Shown: positions 1-10,097 of the stretch, piece by piece
Position numbering within the stretch: the first letter of the stretch is position 1
How the letters are laid out: every line of letters starts with the position of its first letter
Assembly: GCF_021606685.1 (NCBI RefSeq)
Contig: NZ_WKCB01000002.1
Coordinates: forward strand, 1 to 64,000
From: Pseudomonas syringae
Lineage (GTDB): Bacteria > Pseudomonadota > Gammaproteobacteria > Pseudomonadales > Pseudomonadaceae
Direction of reading: 5' to 3'
DNA length: 64,000 bases
Made by a program: the position numbers and the translations under genes
The notes under the pieces: model-generated
The model's database searches: none
What the model was told of the DNA's origin: nothing
The model's input: only the letters and a program-made list of their open reading frames with translations

Positions 1-80
1 ATCCCGAACTCAGCAGTGAAACGATGCATCGCCGATGGTAGTGTGGGGTTTCCCCATGTGAGAGTAGGTCATCGTCAAGA
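1..80 (+). rRNA. rrf: 5S rRNA, 3' part (5' end lies before the window)
   Basis: The sequence is the conserved 3' portion of a gammaproteobacterial 5S rRNA, including the segments GATGGTAGTGTGGGG and CCCCATGTGAGAGTAGG and the closing arm up to about GTCATCGTCAAG. It is immediately followed by a strong intrinsic terminator, as expected for the end of an rRNA operon. The exact 3' end is uncertain by a few bases. Confidence 0.93.
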
Positions 81-91
81 TTAAATTCCAG

Positions 92-129
92 AACCCCTGT
101 TTGCTAACGCAAACAGGGGTTTTGTTTTT
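92..129 (+). terminator. Intrinsic terminator of the rRNA operon
   Basis: A perfect 13-bp stem (AACCCCTGTTTGC pairing with GCAAACAGGGGTT), a 4-nt loop (TAAC) and a T-rich tail lie about 10 bp after the 5S rRNA. Confidence 0.93.
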
Positions 130-291
130 GGTGCTCTTGTAGGCGCTGAGCTTGCTCGCGATGAGCGTTAACGACAACGCATCCCACCTGGCACGCCGCA
201 ATCCCCCAAAATCTCCCCTTACACTGCATGCCAATACCGCCTTCAATGCTAAAGTCGCTCCCTCGATTTTGCTTTTCCCAAGGAAGCCGTT
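130..291. other. Intergenic region before recC
   Basis: No gene was seen. A degenerate single REP-like sequence (GTAGGCGCTGAGCTTGCTCG, about 138-157) lies just after the rRNA terminator. AAGGA sits 8 bp before the recC start codon. The recC promoter must lie here, but no convincing -35/-10 pair stood out. Confidence 0.5.
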
Positions 292-3200
292 ATGCCGGAT
301 GCGACGTCCCTCAGCGCTGGATTCATGGTGGTTCACGGTAACCGCCTGGACGAATTGCGCAGCCTCGTAGTCAGCTGGATGCGTCGCTATCCTTTGGCCC
401 CTCTGGAAAACGAAATCGCCCTGGTGCAAAGCAACGGCATCGCCCAATGGCTCAAGCTGGCCTTGGCCGAAGACCCGGAAGAAGACGATATGGGTGGCTG
501 CGGAATCGCCGCAGCCATCGATGTGCAGCTACCCGGCAGTTTCATGTGGCAGCTCTACCGCATGGTTTTGGGTCGTGACCAAATCCCTCCCAAGTCCCTG
601 CTTGATAAAGCCCCCCTGACCTGGCGCCTGATGCGCCTGCTCCCGGAGCTTATCGATCAACCGCACTTCGAGCCCCTGCAGCGCTTCCTGACCCACGACA
701 CCGACCTGCGCAAACGCTACCAACTGGCGGAACGCTTGGCCGACCTGTTCGACCAATACCAGGTCTATCGCGCCGACTGGCTGGAAGACTGGGCCGCAGG
801 CCGCCACCAGTTGCGCAACGGTCGAGGTGAAACCAAAGCCCTGAACCCGGCCAACTGCTGGCAGGCAGAACTATGGCGCGCGCTGCTCTTGGATGTAGGT
901 GAAGAGGGCATGGCTCAAAGCCGTGCCGGCGTGCACCAGCGTTTTATTGAACGCATCAACACCCTTGAGCAAGCGCCCCCGGGATTGCCTTCCCGAGTGA
1001 TCGTTTTCGGGATTTCTTCACTGCCCGCACAAGCACTCGAAGCCCTTGCTGGTCTGGCGCGCTTCAGCCAAGTGCTGCTGTGCGTGCACAACCCCTGTCG
1101 CCACCATTGGTCCGACATCGTCGCCGACAAAGACCTGCTGCGTAACGAATACAAACGCCAGGCGCGCAAGGCCGGCATGCCAGTGACACTCGACCCCAAC
1201 ACGCTGCACCAGCACGCCCACCCATTGCTGGCCGCCTGGGGTAAGCAAGGGCGCGACTACATCAGCCTGCTGGACAGCTACGACGACCCCACCAGCTACC
1301 GCGCCGCATTCCGTGATGGGCGCATCGACCTGTTCAGCGAGAGTGAGCCCACGACCCTGCTCAACCAGCTTCAGGACGATATCCTCGAACTGCGCCCGCT
1401 CAACGAAACGCGCGAACGTTGGCCCAGCGTCGATCTCGATCACGACAGCTCCATCCGTTTTCATATTGCCCACAGCGCTCAGCGCGAAGTGGAAATCCTC
1501 CACGACCAGTTGCTCCAACGCTTCAGTGCCGACCCCACGCTGCGCCCGCGCGACATTATCGTCATGGTGCCCGATGTCGACAGCTACGCGCCGCACATCC
1601 GCGCGGTGTTCGGCCAGTTGGATAGAAGTGATCCGCGCTTTATCCCCTTTACGCTTACCGACCAAGGTCAACGTGGCCGCGACCCTCTGCTGATTGCCGT
1701 CGAGCACCTGCTTAAATTGCCGGACAGCCGTTTCCCGGTCAGCGAGATCCTCGACCTGCTCGACGTCCCCGCTTTGCGCGAACGTTTCGCCATCAAGGAG
1801 CGCGACCTGCCCACGCTGCACCGCTGGATCGAAGGCGCCGGCATCCGTTGGGGCCTGGATGCCGAGCAACGCGCGGGTCTGGGTCTGCCCAAGGCGTTGG
1901 AACAGAACAGCTGGCGATTTGGCCTGCGCCGAATGCTGCTGGGGTACGCCGTCGGCACCGGCTTGGCCTGCGACGGCATCGAGCCCTACGATGAAATCGG
2001 TGGCCTCGACGCTGCGCTGATCGGCCCCTTGGTCGCCTTGCTCGACGCCCTGAATGACGCGCATCAGGCGCTGTCTCAACCCGCTGCTCCGCAAGAATGG
2101 GGCGAGCGCCTGCAACGCCTGATGCAGCTATTCTTCCTGCCCAGCAGCGAACACGATGACTACCTGCTGGGCCAACTCGAACAGCTCAGAGAGGATTGGC
2201 TGGAAACCTGCGAGTCCGTCGGCCTACAAGATGAGTTACCCCTCACCGTAGTCCGTGAAGCCTGGCTAGCCGGTTTGGACCAAGGGCGACTGTCTCAACG
2301 CTTCCTCGCCGGGGCTGTCAATTTTTGCACCCTGATGCCGATGCGTGCGATCCCGTTCAAGCTGGTCTGCCTGCTCGGCATGAATGACGGCGACTACCCG
2401 CGTGCCCAACCGCCACTGGACTTCGACCTGATGGGCAGCGACTACCGCCCCGGTGACCGCTCGCGCCGCGAAGACGACCGCTACCTGTTGCTTGAGGCGC
2501 TGCTGTCCGCCCGCGACCAGCTCTATATCAGTTGGGTCGGCCGCAGCATCCGCGACAACAGCGAGCGCCCGGCCTCTGTGCTGATCGGCCAGTTGCGCGA
2601 CCACATTGCCAGCGGCTGGCAGCAGGCAAAAAGTACCGAACCGTTGATCGAAGCCATGACTCAGGAACACCCGCTTCAGCCGTTCAGTGCCCGGTATTTC
2701 CACGAGGGCGATCCATTGTTCAGCTATGCCCGTGAATGGCAATTGCTGCACGAAACACAGGATGCCAGTTCGGAGCAACCCGAGCTGACGCAGCACCAAC
2801 AGGATGAACCCCTGAGTCTCGGCCAGTTGCAGGACTTCCTACGCAACCCCGTCAAACATTTCTTCAGTCAGCGTCTGAAAGTGTTCTTTGAGGCTGCCCA
2901 AGTGCCGTTGGCCGATGAAGAACCTTTCGTCCTCGACGCGCTGCAACGCTACAGCCTGAGCGATAGTCTGCTGAGCGCTGCGCTGAGCCAGCCCGATCAC
3001 CTCGACCAGGCCTTGAATGCACAGGCCCTGCGCTTGCAAGGCAGCGGCCTGCTGCCCATGGTTGGTTTCGGCGAGTGCCTGCGTAGCGAGCTGATCGAGC
3101 CCTTGCCGGACTTGCTGCAGCGTTACCAACAGCTGCTGGCCCTCTGGCCAACCCCGCACACCACGGCTGAACCGATCAGTTTTGAGCATCATGGTCTTGA

Positions 3201-3744
3201 GTTGGAAGGCTGGATCAGCGGCCTGCACCGCCGCAGTGATGGCGGCCTGCTTAGCGTGACTACCATTCCCAACAGCATCGGCTCGATCAAGACACGCAAG
3301 TGGCATCGCCTGATTCGCCCGTGGGTCAACCACGTGGTCGCCTGCGCCAGTGGTTTGCCGTTGAGCACCGGTTTGGTGGCCAGTGACGACACCTTGTTAC
3401 TGGCCCCGCTGGACCGTGTCGCCGCCCAGGAGCTGCTCGGCAACCTGTTGCTGGCCTGGCACAGCGGCATGCGAAAACCCCTTCCGGTGGCGGTCAAAAC
3501 CGCGTTTGCCTGGCTTGGCCAAACCGACCCCGCCAAGGCCATCGCTGCCGCGCGCAAAGCCTATGAAGGCGACGGCCTGACCACCGACGGCGAACGCCGC
3601 GAAACCCCGGCGTTGACCCGACAGTTCCCCGACTTCGCGGCGCTGGTCGACAGTGAAGAATTCGAGGGCTGGTGCGAAACCCTGTATCGCCCCCTGATCA
3701 ACGCCCCATGGCGATCGCTTACCAGTGCGGAGGCCGGCGCATGA
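292..3744 (+). CDS. recC: RecBCD exonuclease V, gamma subunit (RecC)
   Basis: RecC is the subunit of the RecBCD helicase-nuclease that recognises Chi and splits the DNA strands during double-strand break repair. The 1150-residue protein has the usual family length (E. coli about 1120). Its N-terminus (FMVVHGNRLDELRSL) and internal motifs such as FGISSLP, PLAPLENEIALVQSNGIAQW and CLLGMNDGDYPR are typical of RecC. The ATG at 292 has AAGGA 8 bp upstream. The stop codon overlaps the recB start (ATGA), and recD follows, so the three subunits form one translationally coupled operon. The gene order recC-recB-recD matches other Pseudomonas. Confidence 0.97.
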   Translation: MPDATSLSAGFMVVHGNRLDELRSLVVSWMRRYPLAPLENEIALVQSNGIAQWLKLALAEDPEEDDMGGCGIAAAIDVQLPGSFMWQLYRMVLGRDQIPPKSLLDKAPLTWRLMRLLPELIDQPHFEPLQRFLTHDTDLRKRYQLAERLADLFDQYQVYRADWLEDWAAGRHQLRNGRGETKALNPANCWQAELWRALLLDVGEEGMAQSRAGVHQRFIERINTLEQAPPGLPSRVIVFGISSLPAQALEALAGLARFSQVLLCVHNPCRHHWSDIVADKDLLRNEYKRQARKAGMPVTLDPNTLHQHAHPLLAAWGKQGRDYISLLDSYDDPTSYRAAFRDGRIDLFSESEPTTLLNQLQDDILELRPLNETRERWPSVDLDHDSSIRFHIAHSAQREVEILHDQLLQRFSADPTLRPRDIIVMVPDVDSYAPHIRAVFGQLDRSDPRFIPFTLTDQGQRGRDPLLIAVEHLLKLPDSRFPVSEILDLLDVPALRERFAIKERDLPTLHRWIEGAGIRWGLDAEQRAGLGLPKALEQNSWRFGLRRMLLGYAVGTGLACDGIEPYDEIGGLDAALIGPLVALLDALNDAHQALSQPAAPQEWGERLQRLMQLFFLPSSEHDDYLLGQLEQLREDWLETCESVGLQDELPLTVVREAWLAGLDQGRLSQRFLAGAVNFCTLMPMRAIPFKLVCLLGMNDGDYPRAQPPLDFDLMGSDYRPGDRSRREDDRYLLLEALLSARDQLYISWVGRSIRDNSERPASVLIGQLRDHIASGWQQAKSTEPLIEAMTQEHPLQPFSARYFHEGDPLFSYAREWQLLHETQDASSEQPELTQHQQDEPLSLGQLQDFLRNPVKHFFSQRLKVFFEAAQVPLADEEPFVLDALQRYSLSDSLLSAALSQPDHLDQALNAQALRLQGSGLLPMVGFGECLRSELIEPLPDLLQRYQQLLALWPTPHTTAEPISFEHHGLELEGWISGLHRRSDGGLLSVTTIPNSIGSIKTRKWHRLIRPWVNHVVACASGLPLSTGLVASDDTLLLAPLDRVAAQELLGNLLLAWHSGMRKPLPVAVKTAFAWLGQTDPAKAIAAARKAYEGDGLTTDGERRETPALTRQFPDFAALVDSEEFEGWCETLYRPLINAPWRSLTSAEAGA

Positions 3745-6700
3745 GCAGCAAACCTTTGGCCCTGGCCTTCCCGCTAAAAGGCAGCCAGCTGATTGAAGCC
3801 AGCGCGGGCACCGGCAAGACCTTTACCATTTCTGCGCTGTACCTGCGCCTGGTGCTTGGCCACGGTGGTGACGACTCCGGCTTTGGCCGCGAACTGCTGC
3901 CGCCGCAGATCCTCGTGGTGACGTTCACGGACGCCGCCACCAAGGAACTGCGCGAACGTATCCGCATCCGCCTGGCCGAAGCGGCGCGATTTTTCCGCGA
4001 CGAAATCGCTCAACCGGATGCCCTGATTGCCGACCTGCGCGACGAATACCTCGCCGAGCAGTGGCCCGCCTGCGCCAATCGCCTGGACATCGCCGCACAG
4101 TGGATGGACGAAGCCGCCGTCTCGACGATCCACAGTTGGTGCCAGCGCATGCTGCGCGAACACGCGTTCGACAGCGGCAGCCTGTTCACTCAGACCCTGG
4201 AGACCGACCACAGCGACTTGCTCGGCGAAGTGCTGCGCGATTACTGGCGGCTGTTTTGCTACCCGATGCACGACGACGCACTCAACTGGGTACGCAGCAA
4301 CTGGGGCGGCCCCGCCGCATTGATGCCCCGTGTACGCGCACTGTTCGGCAGCGAACGGCCCACCGACGAGGCTCGCGAGCCCGCCGAGCTGATCAATGCC
4401 TGCTTGCAGGAACGCCGTGAAGCGCTGGTGCAACTCAAGGCGCCCTGGCAGCAATGGGCCGCCGAGCTGCGTGACATCTGCCTGCAAGCCGTGGCCGCCA
4501 AAGCTGTCGATGGCCGCAAGATGCAAGCGCGTTACTTCGAGCCCTGGTTTGAAAAGATCAGCGCCTGGGCGGCTGACGACACCCTCGAACAACTCGACAT
4601 CGGCACCGGCTTCACGCGCCTCACCCCCGACGGCATCGCCGAAGCCTGGAAGGGCGAGCCGCCGCAGCACCCCGGCATCGATGCGATGGCCGGTCTCAAG
4701 GCCGCCCTCGATGCGTTGCCCACCCCCGACGCCGCCGTGCTGCAACACGCCGCCGGTTGGGTGGGTAAACGCTTTGAGGAAGAAAAACGTCGCCGCGCCG
4801 AGATGGGCTTTGACGACATGCTCATCCGCCTCAACGCCGCCCTGCAAAGCGACGGCGGCGAACGCCTGGCCAGTGTGATCCGCGAGCAGTTCCCGGTAGC
4901 CCTGATCGACGAATTCCAGGACACCGACCCGGTGCAATACAGCATCTTCGACAGCATTTACCGCATCGAAGAAAACCACCTCGACAGTGGGCTGTTCCTG
5001 ATCGGCGACCCCAAGCAGGCGATCTATGCCTTCCGTGGCGCTGACATCTACACCTACCTGCGCGCCCGCCAGTCCACCACCGGCCGCCACCACACCTTGG
5101 GCACCAACTTCCGCTCCAGCCATGCGATGGTCGAGGCGGTGAACCATGTGTTCCAGCGTGCCGAAACCGGCCGTGGCGCGTTCCTGTTCCGCGAGCCGGA
5201 TGGCGACAACCCCGTGCCGTTCCACTCGGTACTGTCCCAGGGGCGCAAGGAGCAATTGCAGGTCGACGGCCAGACGCTGCCGGCCATGAACCTCTGGCAC
5301 CTGGCTACCGATCAGCCGATTTCCAACGCGGTGTATCGCCAGCAACTGGCTGGCGCCTGCGCCACGCAAATTGTTGAATTGCTCAACGGCGGGCAGCAAG
5401 GCAGCGCCGGTTTCCTACACGCCGACGGTAGCTTCAAAGGCGTACTTCCGTCAGACATCGCCATCCTGGTGCGCGACGGCAAGGAAGCTCAAGCGGTGCG
5501 TGCCGAGTTGGCCGCCCGTGGCGTGCGCAGCGTGTACCTGTCAGATAAAGACTCGGTGTTCGCCGCCCAGGAGGCCCACGACCTGCTGGCCTGGCTCAAA
5601 GCCTGCGCCGAGCCGGACGTCGAACGCCCGCTGCGTGCCGCCTTGGCCTGCGTCACCTTGAACCTCTCGTTGCCGGAACTGGAACGTCTGAACCAGGACG
5701 AACTGGCGTGGGAAACCCGCGTCATGCAGTTCCGTGGCTACCGGGCGATCTGGCGCACCCAAGGCGTGCTCCCAATGCTGCGGCGCCTGCTGCACGATTT
5801 CAAACTGCCGCAAACCCTGATCGCCCGCAGCGATGGCGAACGTGTCCTGACCAACCTTTTGCACCTCAGCGAACTGCTGCAACAGGCCGCCTCGGAACTG
5901 GACGGCGAACAGGCGTTGATTCGCCATCTGGCTGAACACCTGGCGCTGTCGGGGCAGGCCGGTGAAGAACAGATCCTGCGTCTGGAAAGTGACGAGCAAC
6001 TGGTCAAGGTGGTGACCATCCACAAATCCAAGGGCCTGGAATACGACCTGGTGTTCCTGCCGTTTATCTGCTCGGCCAAGCCGGTGGACGGCAGCCGGTT
6101 GCCGCTGCATTACCACGACGAGCAGGGCAAATCCCAGGTGAGCCTGCGCCCGACCGCCGAATTGATCGCCCAGGCCGACGATGAGCGCCTGGCCGAAGAC
6201 CTGCGCTTGTTCTATGTCGCCCTGACCCGCGCCAAACATGCGTGTTGGCTCGGTATCGCCGACCTCAAGCGCGGCAACAGCAGCAGCTCCGTCTTGCACC
6301 TGTCGGCGCTGGGTTATCTGCTCGGCGCCGGTGCGGCGCTGGGCGAATCCGCCGGCCTGGCGCGCTGGCTGCTGGATCTGCAGGCAGGCTGCGCCGCCAT
6401 CCACTACGCCCACGTGCCCGACGCCCAAGCCAGCGTTTTCCACCCGCCGCGCAACCAGGCCAGCTTGCTCGCGCCGTTGCTGCCCAAGCGCAAGGCCGCC
6501 GAAAATTGGTGGATTGCGTCCTACAGCGCCCTGCGCATTGGCGAAAGCATGAGCGCCGCCAACCTCGAGGCGCCAGAAAGCCCACAAGCGCAGAAGCTGT
6601 TCGATGACGAGCGCCTGGACCCCGACGCACCGCGTGAGGTAGCGGCGTCCGGCGGCGATATTCACCGTTTCCCACGGGGGCCTAACCCTGGGACCTTCCT

Positions 6701-7415
6701 CCATGGCCTGCTGGAATGGGCCGGGGAAGAAGGGTTCAACGTCACCCCCGAGGCCATCGAGAAAGCCGTGGGTGCACGCTGTAATCGGCGTAACTGGGAA
6801 GGTTGGATCGTTACCCTCAGCGGCTGGCTTGGCCATCTGTTGCAAACGCCGCTGCCTGTGGATAACGACCGGGTTGCCCTCAGCGACCTGCAGCAGTACC
6901 AGATCGAAATGGAATTCTGGTTCGCCAGCCACAAAGTCGACGTGCTCGCCCTCGACAAGCTGGTGTGCCAGTACACCCACAACGGTGTGGCCCGCGTGGC
7001 CGCCGAAGCGGTGTTGCTCAACGGCATGTTCAAAGGGTTTATCGACCTGACGTTCGAACACGATGGGCGCTACTACGTGGCCGATTACAAATCCAACTGG
7101 CTCGGCCCTGACGATTCGGCCTACACCCATGAAGCCATGGAACAGTCGATCCTCGAGCATCGGTACGACCTGCAATACGTGCTTTACCTGCTGGCTTTGC
7201 ACCGCCAGCTCAAGGCCCGCCTGCCGGACTACGACTACGAGCGCCACATCGGCGGCGCGCTGTACCTATTTCTGCGCGGCACCCAGGCCGCCAGCCAGGG
7301 CGCGTATTTCACTCGGCCGCCCCGCGAGCTGATCGAAGGCTTGGACCTGTTGTTTCAGGGCAAACCCATCCCGCCCAAAGTCGAGCCCGCCTGGGAACAA
7401 GGAGTGCTGTTATGA
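3741..7415 (+). CDS. recB: RecBCD exonuclease V, beta subunit (RecB)
   Basis: RecB is the 3'-5' SF1 helicase and nuclease subunit of RecBCD and loads RecA at Chi. The frame is open further upstream, but the ATG at 3741 overlaps the recC stop as ATGA and gives a 1224-residue protein. Walker A (ASAGTGKT) lies at residues 20-27. UvrD-like helicase motifs follow: LIDEFQDTDPVQY, GDPKQAIYAFRGAD, and VVTIHKSKGLEYDLVFLP near the middle. The C-terminal nuclease domain carries GFIDLTFEH and YYVADYKSNWLG, which supply the acidic and lysine residues of the RecB nuclease motif. All key motifs are intact. Confidence 0.97.
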   Translation: MSSKPLALAFPLKGSQLIEASAGTGKTFTISALYLRLVLGHGGDDSGFGRELLPPQILVVTFTDAATKELRERIRIRLAEAARFFRDEIAQPDALIADLRDEYLAEQWPACANRLDIAAQWMDEAAVSTIHSWCQRMLREHAFDSGSLFTQTLETDHSDLLGEVLRDYWRLFCYPMHDDALNWVRSNWGGPAALMPRVRALFGSERPTDEAREPAELINACLQERREALVQLKAPWQQWAAELRDICLQAVAAKAVDGRKMQARYFEPWFEKISAWAADDTLEQLDIGTGFTRLTPDGIAEAWKGEPPQHPGIDAMAGLKAALDALPTPDAAVLQHAAGWVGKRFEEEKRRRAEMGFDDMLIRLNAALQSDGGERLASVIREQFPVALIDEFQDTDPVQYSIFDSIYRIEENHLDSGLFLIGDPKQAIYAFRGADIYTYLRARQSTTGRHHTLGTNFRSSHAMVEAVNHVFQRAETGRGAFLFREPDGDNPVPFHSVLSQGRKEQLQVDGQTLPAMNLWHLATDQPISNAVYRQQLAGACATQIVELLNGGQQGSAGFLHADGSFKGVLPSDIAILVRDGKEAQAVRAELAARGVRSVYLSDKDSVFAAQEAHDLLAWLKACAEPDVERPLRAALACVTLNLSLPELERLNQDELAWETRVMQFRGYRAIWRTQGVLPMLRRLLHDFKLPQTLIARSDGERVLTNLLHLSELLQQAASELDGEQALIRHLAEHLALSGQAGEEQILRLESDEQLVKVVTIHKSKGLEYDLVFLPFICSAKPVDGSRLPLHYHDEQGKSQVSLRPTAELIAQADDERLAEDLRLFYVALTRAKHACWLGIADLKRGNSSSSVLHLSALGYLLGAGAALGESAGLARWLLDLQAGCAAIHYAHVPDAQASVFHPPRNQASLLAPLLPKRKAAENWWIASYSALRIGESMSAANLEAPESPQAQKLFDDERLDPDAPREVAASGGDIHRFPRGPNPGTFLHGLLEWAGEEGFNVTPEAIEKAVGARCNRRNWEGWIVTLSGWLGHLLQTPLPVDNDRVALSDLQQYQIEMEFWFASHKVDVLALDKLVCQYTHNGVARVAAEAVLLNGMFKGFIDLTFEHDGRYYVADYKSNWLGPDDSAYTHEAMEQSILEHRYDLQYVLYLLALHRQLKARLPDYDYERHIGGALYLFLRGTQAASQGAYFTRPPRELIEGLDLLFQGKPIPPKVEPAWEQGVLL

Positions 7416-9517
7416 GCCTGTCGCCGTTACCGCTTGAGGAACTGGCGCCCCTGAGCCACGCCGCCGACCTGCTGCAATTGCTCGAGCGTTGGGTCGAGCG
7501 TGGCTGGCTGCGCGCCCTGGACAAAGCCTTCGTCGGCTTCCTGCATGAACTCGACCCACAGGCCGACCCTTTGGTGCTGCTGGCGGCGGCCCTCACCAGC
7601 CACCAGCTGGGCCACGGCCATGTGTGCCTCGACCTGTTCGAAACCCTCAAAGCGCCGGACTTCGCCCTGTCCTTGCCGCCCGAAGGCGACCTGCAAACCG
7701 GCGCCATGCTGCTGCCCTCGCAACTGCTCGACGGCTTGGACGGCGCGCACTGGTGCCATGCCCTGGCCGCCAGCCGTCTGGTCGCCCTGGCCGTCGATGG
7801 CAGTGAAGCCGCGCAAAGCCGCCCATTGGTACTGGCCGGCAAACGCCTGTATTTGCGCCGCTACTGGACCTATGAACGGCGTATCGACACGGCCTTGCGC
7901 CTGCGCCTGGCGACCCAGGAAAGTCTCGCCGCCGACTTGCCGCAACGCCTGAACAGTCTGTTCGATCAAGCGCCACCCGATGGTGTGATCGACTGGCAAA
8001 AGCTCGCCTGCGCCTTGGCCACCCGTGGGGCGTTCAGCATCGTCACCGGCGGCCCCGGCACCGGCAAGACCACCACCGTGGTACGCCTGCTCGCACTGTT
8101 GCAGGCGCCCGCCGTGGAAGCCGGCACGCCGTTGCGTATCCGTTTGGCCGCGCCCACCGGTAAAGCCGCCGCGCGCCTCACCGAATCGATCAGCCAGCAA
8201 GTGCTGTCGCTGCAAGTGCCGCAAAGCGTGAAGGACAAAATCCCGACCCAGGTCACCACGGTGCACCGCCTGCTGGGCAGTCGACCAGGCACCCGGCATT
8301 TCCGCCACCACTTGGGCAACCCATTGCCGCTGGATGTGTTGGTGGTGGATGAAGCCTCGATGATCGACCTGGAGATGATGGCCAACCTGCTGGACGCCTT
8401 GCCGCCCCATGCGCGCCTGGTGCTGCTGGGCGACAAGGACCAGTTGGCGTCTGTGGAAGCAGGCGCCGTCCTGGGCGATTTGTGCCGCGACGCCGAAGCC
8501 GGCTGGTACAGCGCCCAGACGCGCCAATGGTTGCAAGCCGTCAGCGGCGAAGACCTCAGCGCCAGCGGCCTGCAGGAAGATCTCGACGGCAGCCACCCGC
8601 TGGCCCAGCAAGTGGTGATGCTGCGTTACTCGCGACGTTTCGGCGAAGGCAGCGGCATTGGCCAGTTGGCGCGTTGGGTCAACCAGCAAAACGCTGAAGA
8701 AGCGCGCGCATTGCTGGCTGCCGGCACGCATGGCGACCTGTTCTGCGTGAGTCTCAAGGGCGAACACGACCACGCCCTGGAACGCCTGGTGTTGGACGGG
8801 CAGGGCGAGGGCGCCCAGGGTTATCGCTATTACCTGGACCTGCTGCAGGCTGCGCGTCCGCCTCTGGACACCCCGCGTGAAGACCCGGCCTGGACCGATT
8901 GGGCACAACAACTGCTGCAAGCCTTCGACGCCTTCCAGTTGCTCTGCGCCGTGCGCAAGGGCCCCTGGGGCGTGGAAGGGCTCAACCTGCGCATCACCGC
9001 CGCGTTGCGCAAAGTGCGCTTGATCGAGGGCGACGAGCAATGGTACGAAGGCCGGCCGGTGCTGATGACCCGCAACGATTACGGCCTGGGCTTGATGAAC
9101 GGCGATATCGGCATCGCCCTCAAGCTGCCGGAAAGCGATGGCGGTCCCCAGGTGCTGCGGGTTGCCTTCCCACGTAACGATGGCCAGGGTGGCGTGCGAT
9201 TTGTACTGCCTAGCCGCCTGAATGATGTGGAAACCGTGTACGCCATGACCGTGCACAAGTCCCAGGGCTCGGAGTTTACCCACACCGCACTGATCCTGCC
9301 GGACGCGCTTAACCCGGTGCTGACCAAAGAGCTGATCTACACCGGCATTACCCGGGCCAAACGCTGGTTCAGCCTGATCGAGCCGCGTGGCGGTGTGTTT
9401 GAAGAGGCGGTGCGACGCAAGGTCAAGCGCTTGAGCGGGTTGATGCTGGAGTTGGGTGAGACGTCAGAAATATCCGACGCTGTGCTATCGTTGCGGCATC
9501 ACCCTGAAAACATCTGA
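7412..9517 (+). CDS. recD: RecBCD exonuclease V, alpha subunit (RecD)
   Basis: RecD is the fast 5'-3' SF1B helicase of RecBCD. The start ATG overlaps the recB stop (ATGA). The protein is 701 residues, longer than E. coli RecD (about 608) but within the Pseudomonas range. Walker A (GGPGTGKTT) lies around residues 212-220, Walker B-like LVVDEASMID follows, and the C-terminal motifs YAMTVHKSQGSEF and IYTGITRAKRW are typical of RecD. It is the last gene of the recCBD operon. The next gene (yfiR) starts 13 bp later and may share transcription. Confidence 0.97.
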   Translation: MSLSPLPLEELAPLSHAADLLQLLERWVERGWLRALDKAFVGFLHELDPQADPLVLLAAALTSHQLGHGHVCLDLFETLKAPDFALSLPPEGDLQTGAMLLPSQLLDGLDGAHWCHALAASRLVALAVDGSEAAQSRPLVLAGKRLYLRRYWTYERRIDTALRLRLATQESLAADLPQRLNSLFDQAPPDGVIDWQKLACALATRGAFSIVTGGPGTGKTTTVVRLLALLQAPAVEAGTPLRIRLAAPTGKAAARLTESISQQVLSLQVPQSVKDKIPTQVTTVHRLLGSRPGTRHFRHHLGNPLPLDVLVVDEASMIDLEMMANLLDALPPHARLVLLGDKDQLASVEAGAVLGDLCRDAEAGWYSAQTRQWLQAVSGEDLSASGLQEDLDGSHPLAQQVVMLRYSRRFGEGSGIGQLARWVNQQNAEEARALLAAGTHGDLFCVSLKGEHDHALERLVLDGQGEGAQGYRYYLDLLQAARPPLDTPREDPAWTDWAQQLLQAFDAFQLLCAVRKGPWGVEGLNLRITAALRKVRLIEGDEQWYEGRPVLMTRNDYGLGLMNGDIGIALKLPESDGGPQVLRVAFPRNDGQGGVRFVLPSRLNDVETVYAMTVHKSQGSEFTHTALILPDALNPVLTKELIYTGITRAKRWFSLIEPRGGVFEEAVRRKVKRLSGLMLELGETSEISDAVLSLRHHPENI

Positions 9518-9530
9518 GAGAAATCGCTGC

Positions 9531-10097
9531 ATGAACGTGGCTGTCTCGTCCACAGAGCGTAGTTTGAGCTGGAGACACCTGCTGCTGCTGGCGGTTCTGT
9601 GCCTGCTCACGCCCCGCGTTTTTGCCCAGGCCCCCAGCCCTGCTGACTCCCGCGCCCAGGCGGTGACCCAGGTAGTGCTGGGCATCCTCAGTTATGCGCG
9701 TTGGCCGGTAGAGCCTGCGCAACTGCGCCTGTGCATCGTCGGGCCGACCCAATACACCGACGACCTGGTCAAAGGCACCACCCAGGCCACCGGCCGTCCG
9801 GTGGTGGTGCAGCGCTTGCTGGCCGACCATCCCGATATCGTCAATGCGTGTGACGCCGTGTACATCGGCAAGCTCACCAGCGATGAACGCAACCGTCTGT
9901 TTGCCTCGTTGATCGGCCATCCGGTGCTGAGCATCAGCGAAGGCGGCGACCAGTGCACTGTCGGCAGCCTGTTCTGCCTGCGGGTGGGCGATGAGCAGGT
10001 GTCGTTCGAGGTCAACCTCGACTCCGTGGCGCGCAGCGGCGTGCGTATTCACCCGAGTGTGCTGCAACTGTCGCGTCGTCGGGCGACCGCGTCATGA
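9531..10097 (+). CDS. yfiR: YfiR-like periplasmic repressor of the diguanylate cyclase YfiN
   Basis: YfiR is a small periplasmic protein that binds the sensor part of YfiN and holds c-di-GMP synthesis off, in response to redox or envelope stress. The 188-residue product has a signal peptide (hydrophobic LLLLAVLCLLTPRVFA, cleavage near FAQA). The mature part matches the DUF4154/YfiR family (VLGILSYARWP, RLCIVGP, and conserved cysteines including GGDQCTVGSLFCLRV). An upstream in-frame start is possible, but ATG 9531 places the signal peptide correctly and has GAGAGAAA upstream. It overlaps yfiN by 4 bp, giving the order yfiR-yfiN-yfiB known from P. aeruginosa (tpbB locus). Confidence 0.9.
   Translation: MNVAVSSTERSLSWRHLLLLAVLCLLTPRVFAQAPSPADSRAQAVTQVVLGILSYARWPVEPAQLRLCIVGPTQYTDDLVKGTTQATGRPVVVQRLLADHPDIVNACDAVYIGKLTSDERNRLFASLIGHPVLSISEGGDQCTVGSLFCLRVGDEQVSFEVNLDSVARSGVRIHPSVLQLSRRRATAS

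Noticed and set aside
3774..7247. Minus-strand frames of 541 and 568 codons opposite recB
   Set aside because: Low-complexity products that mirror recB codon use; the plus strand has all RecB motifs.
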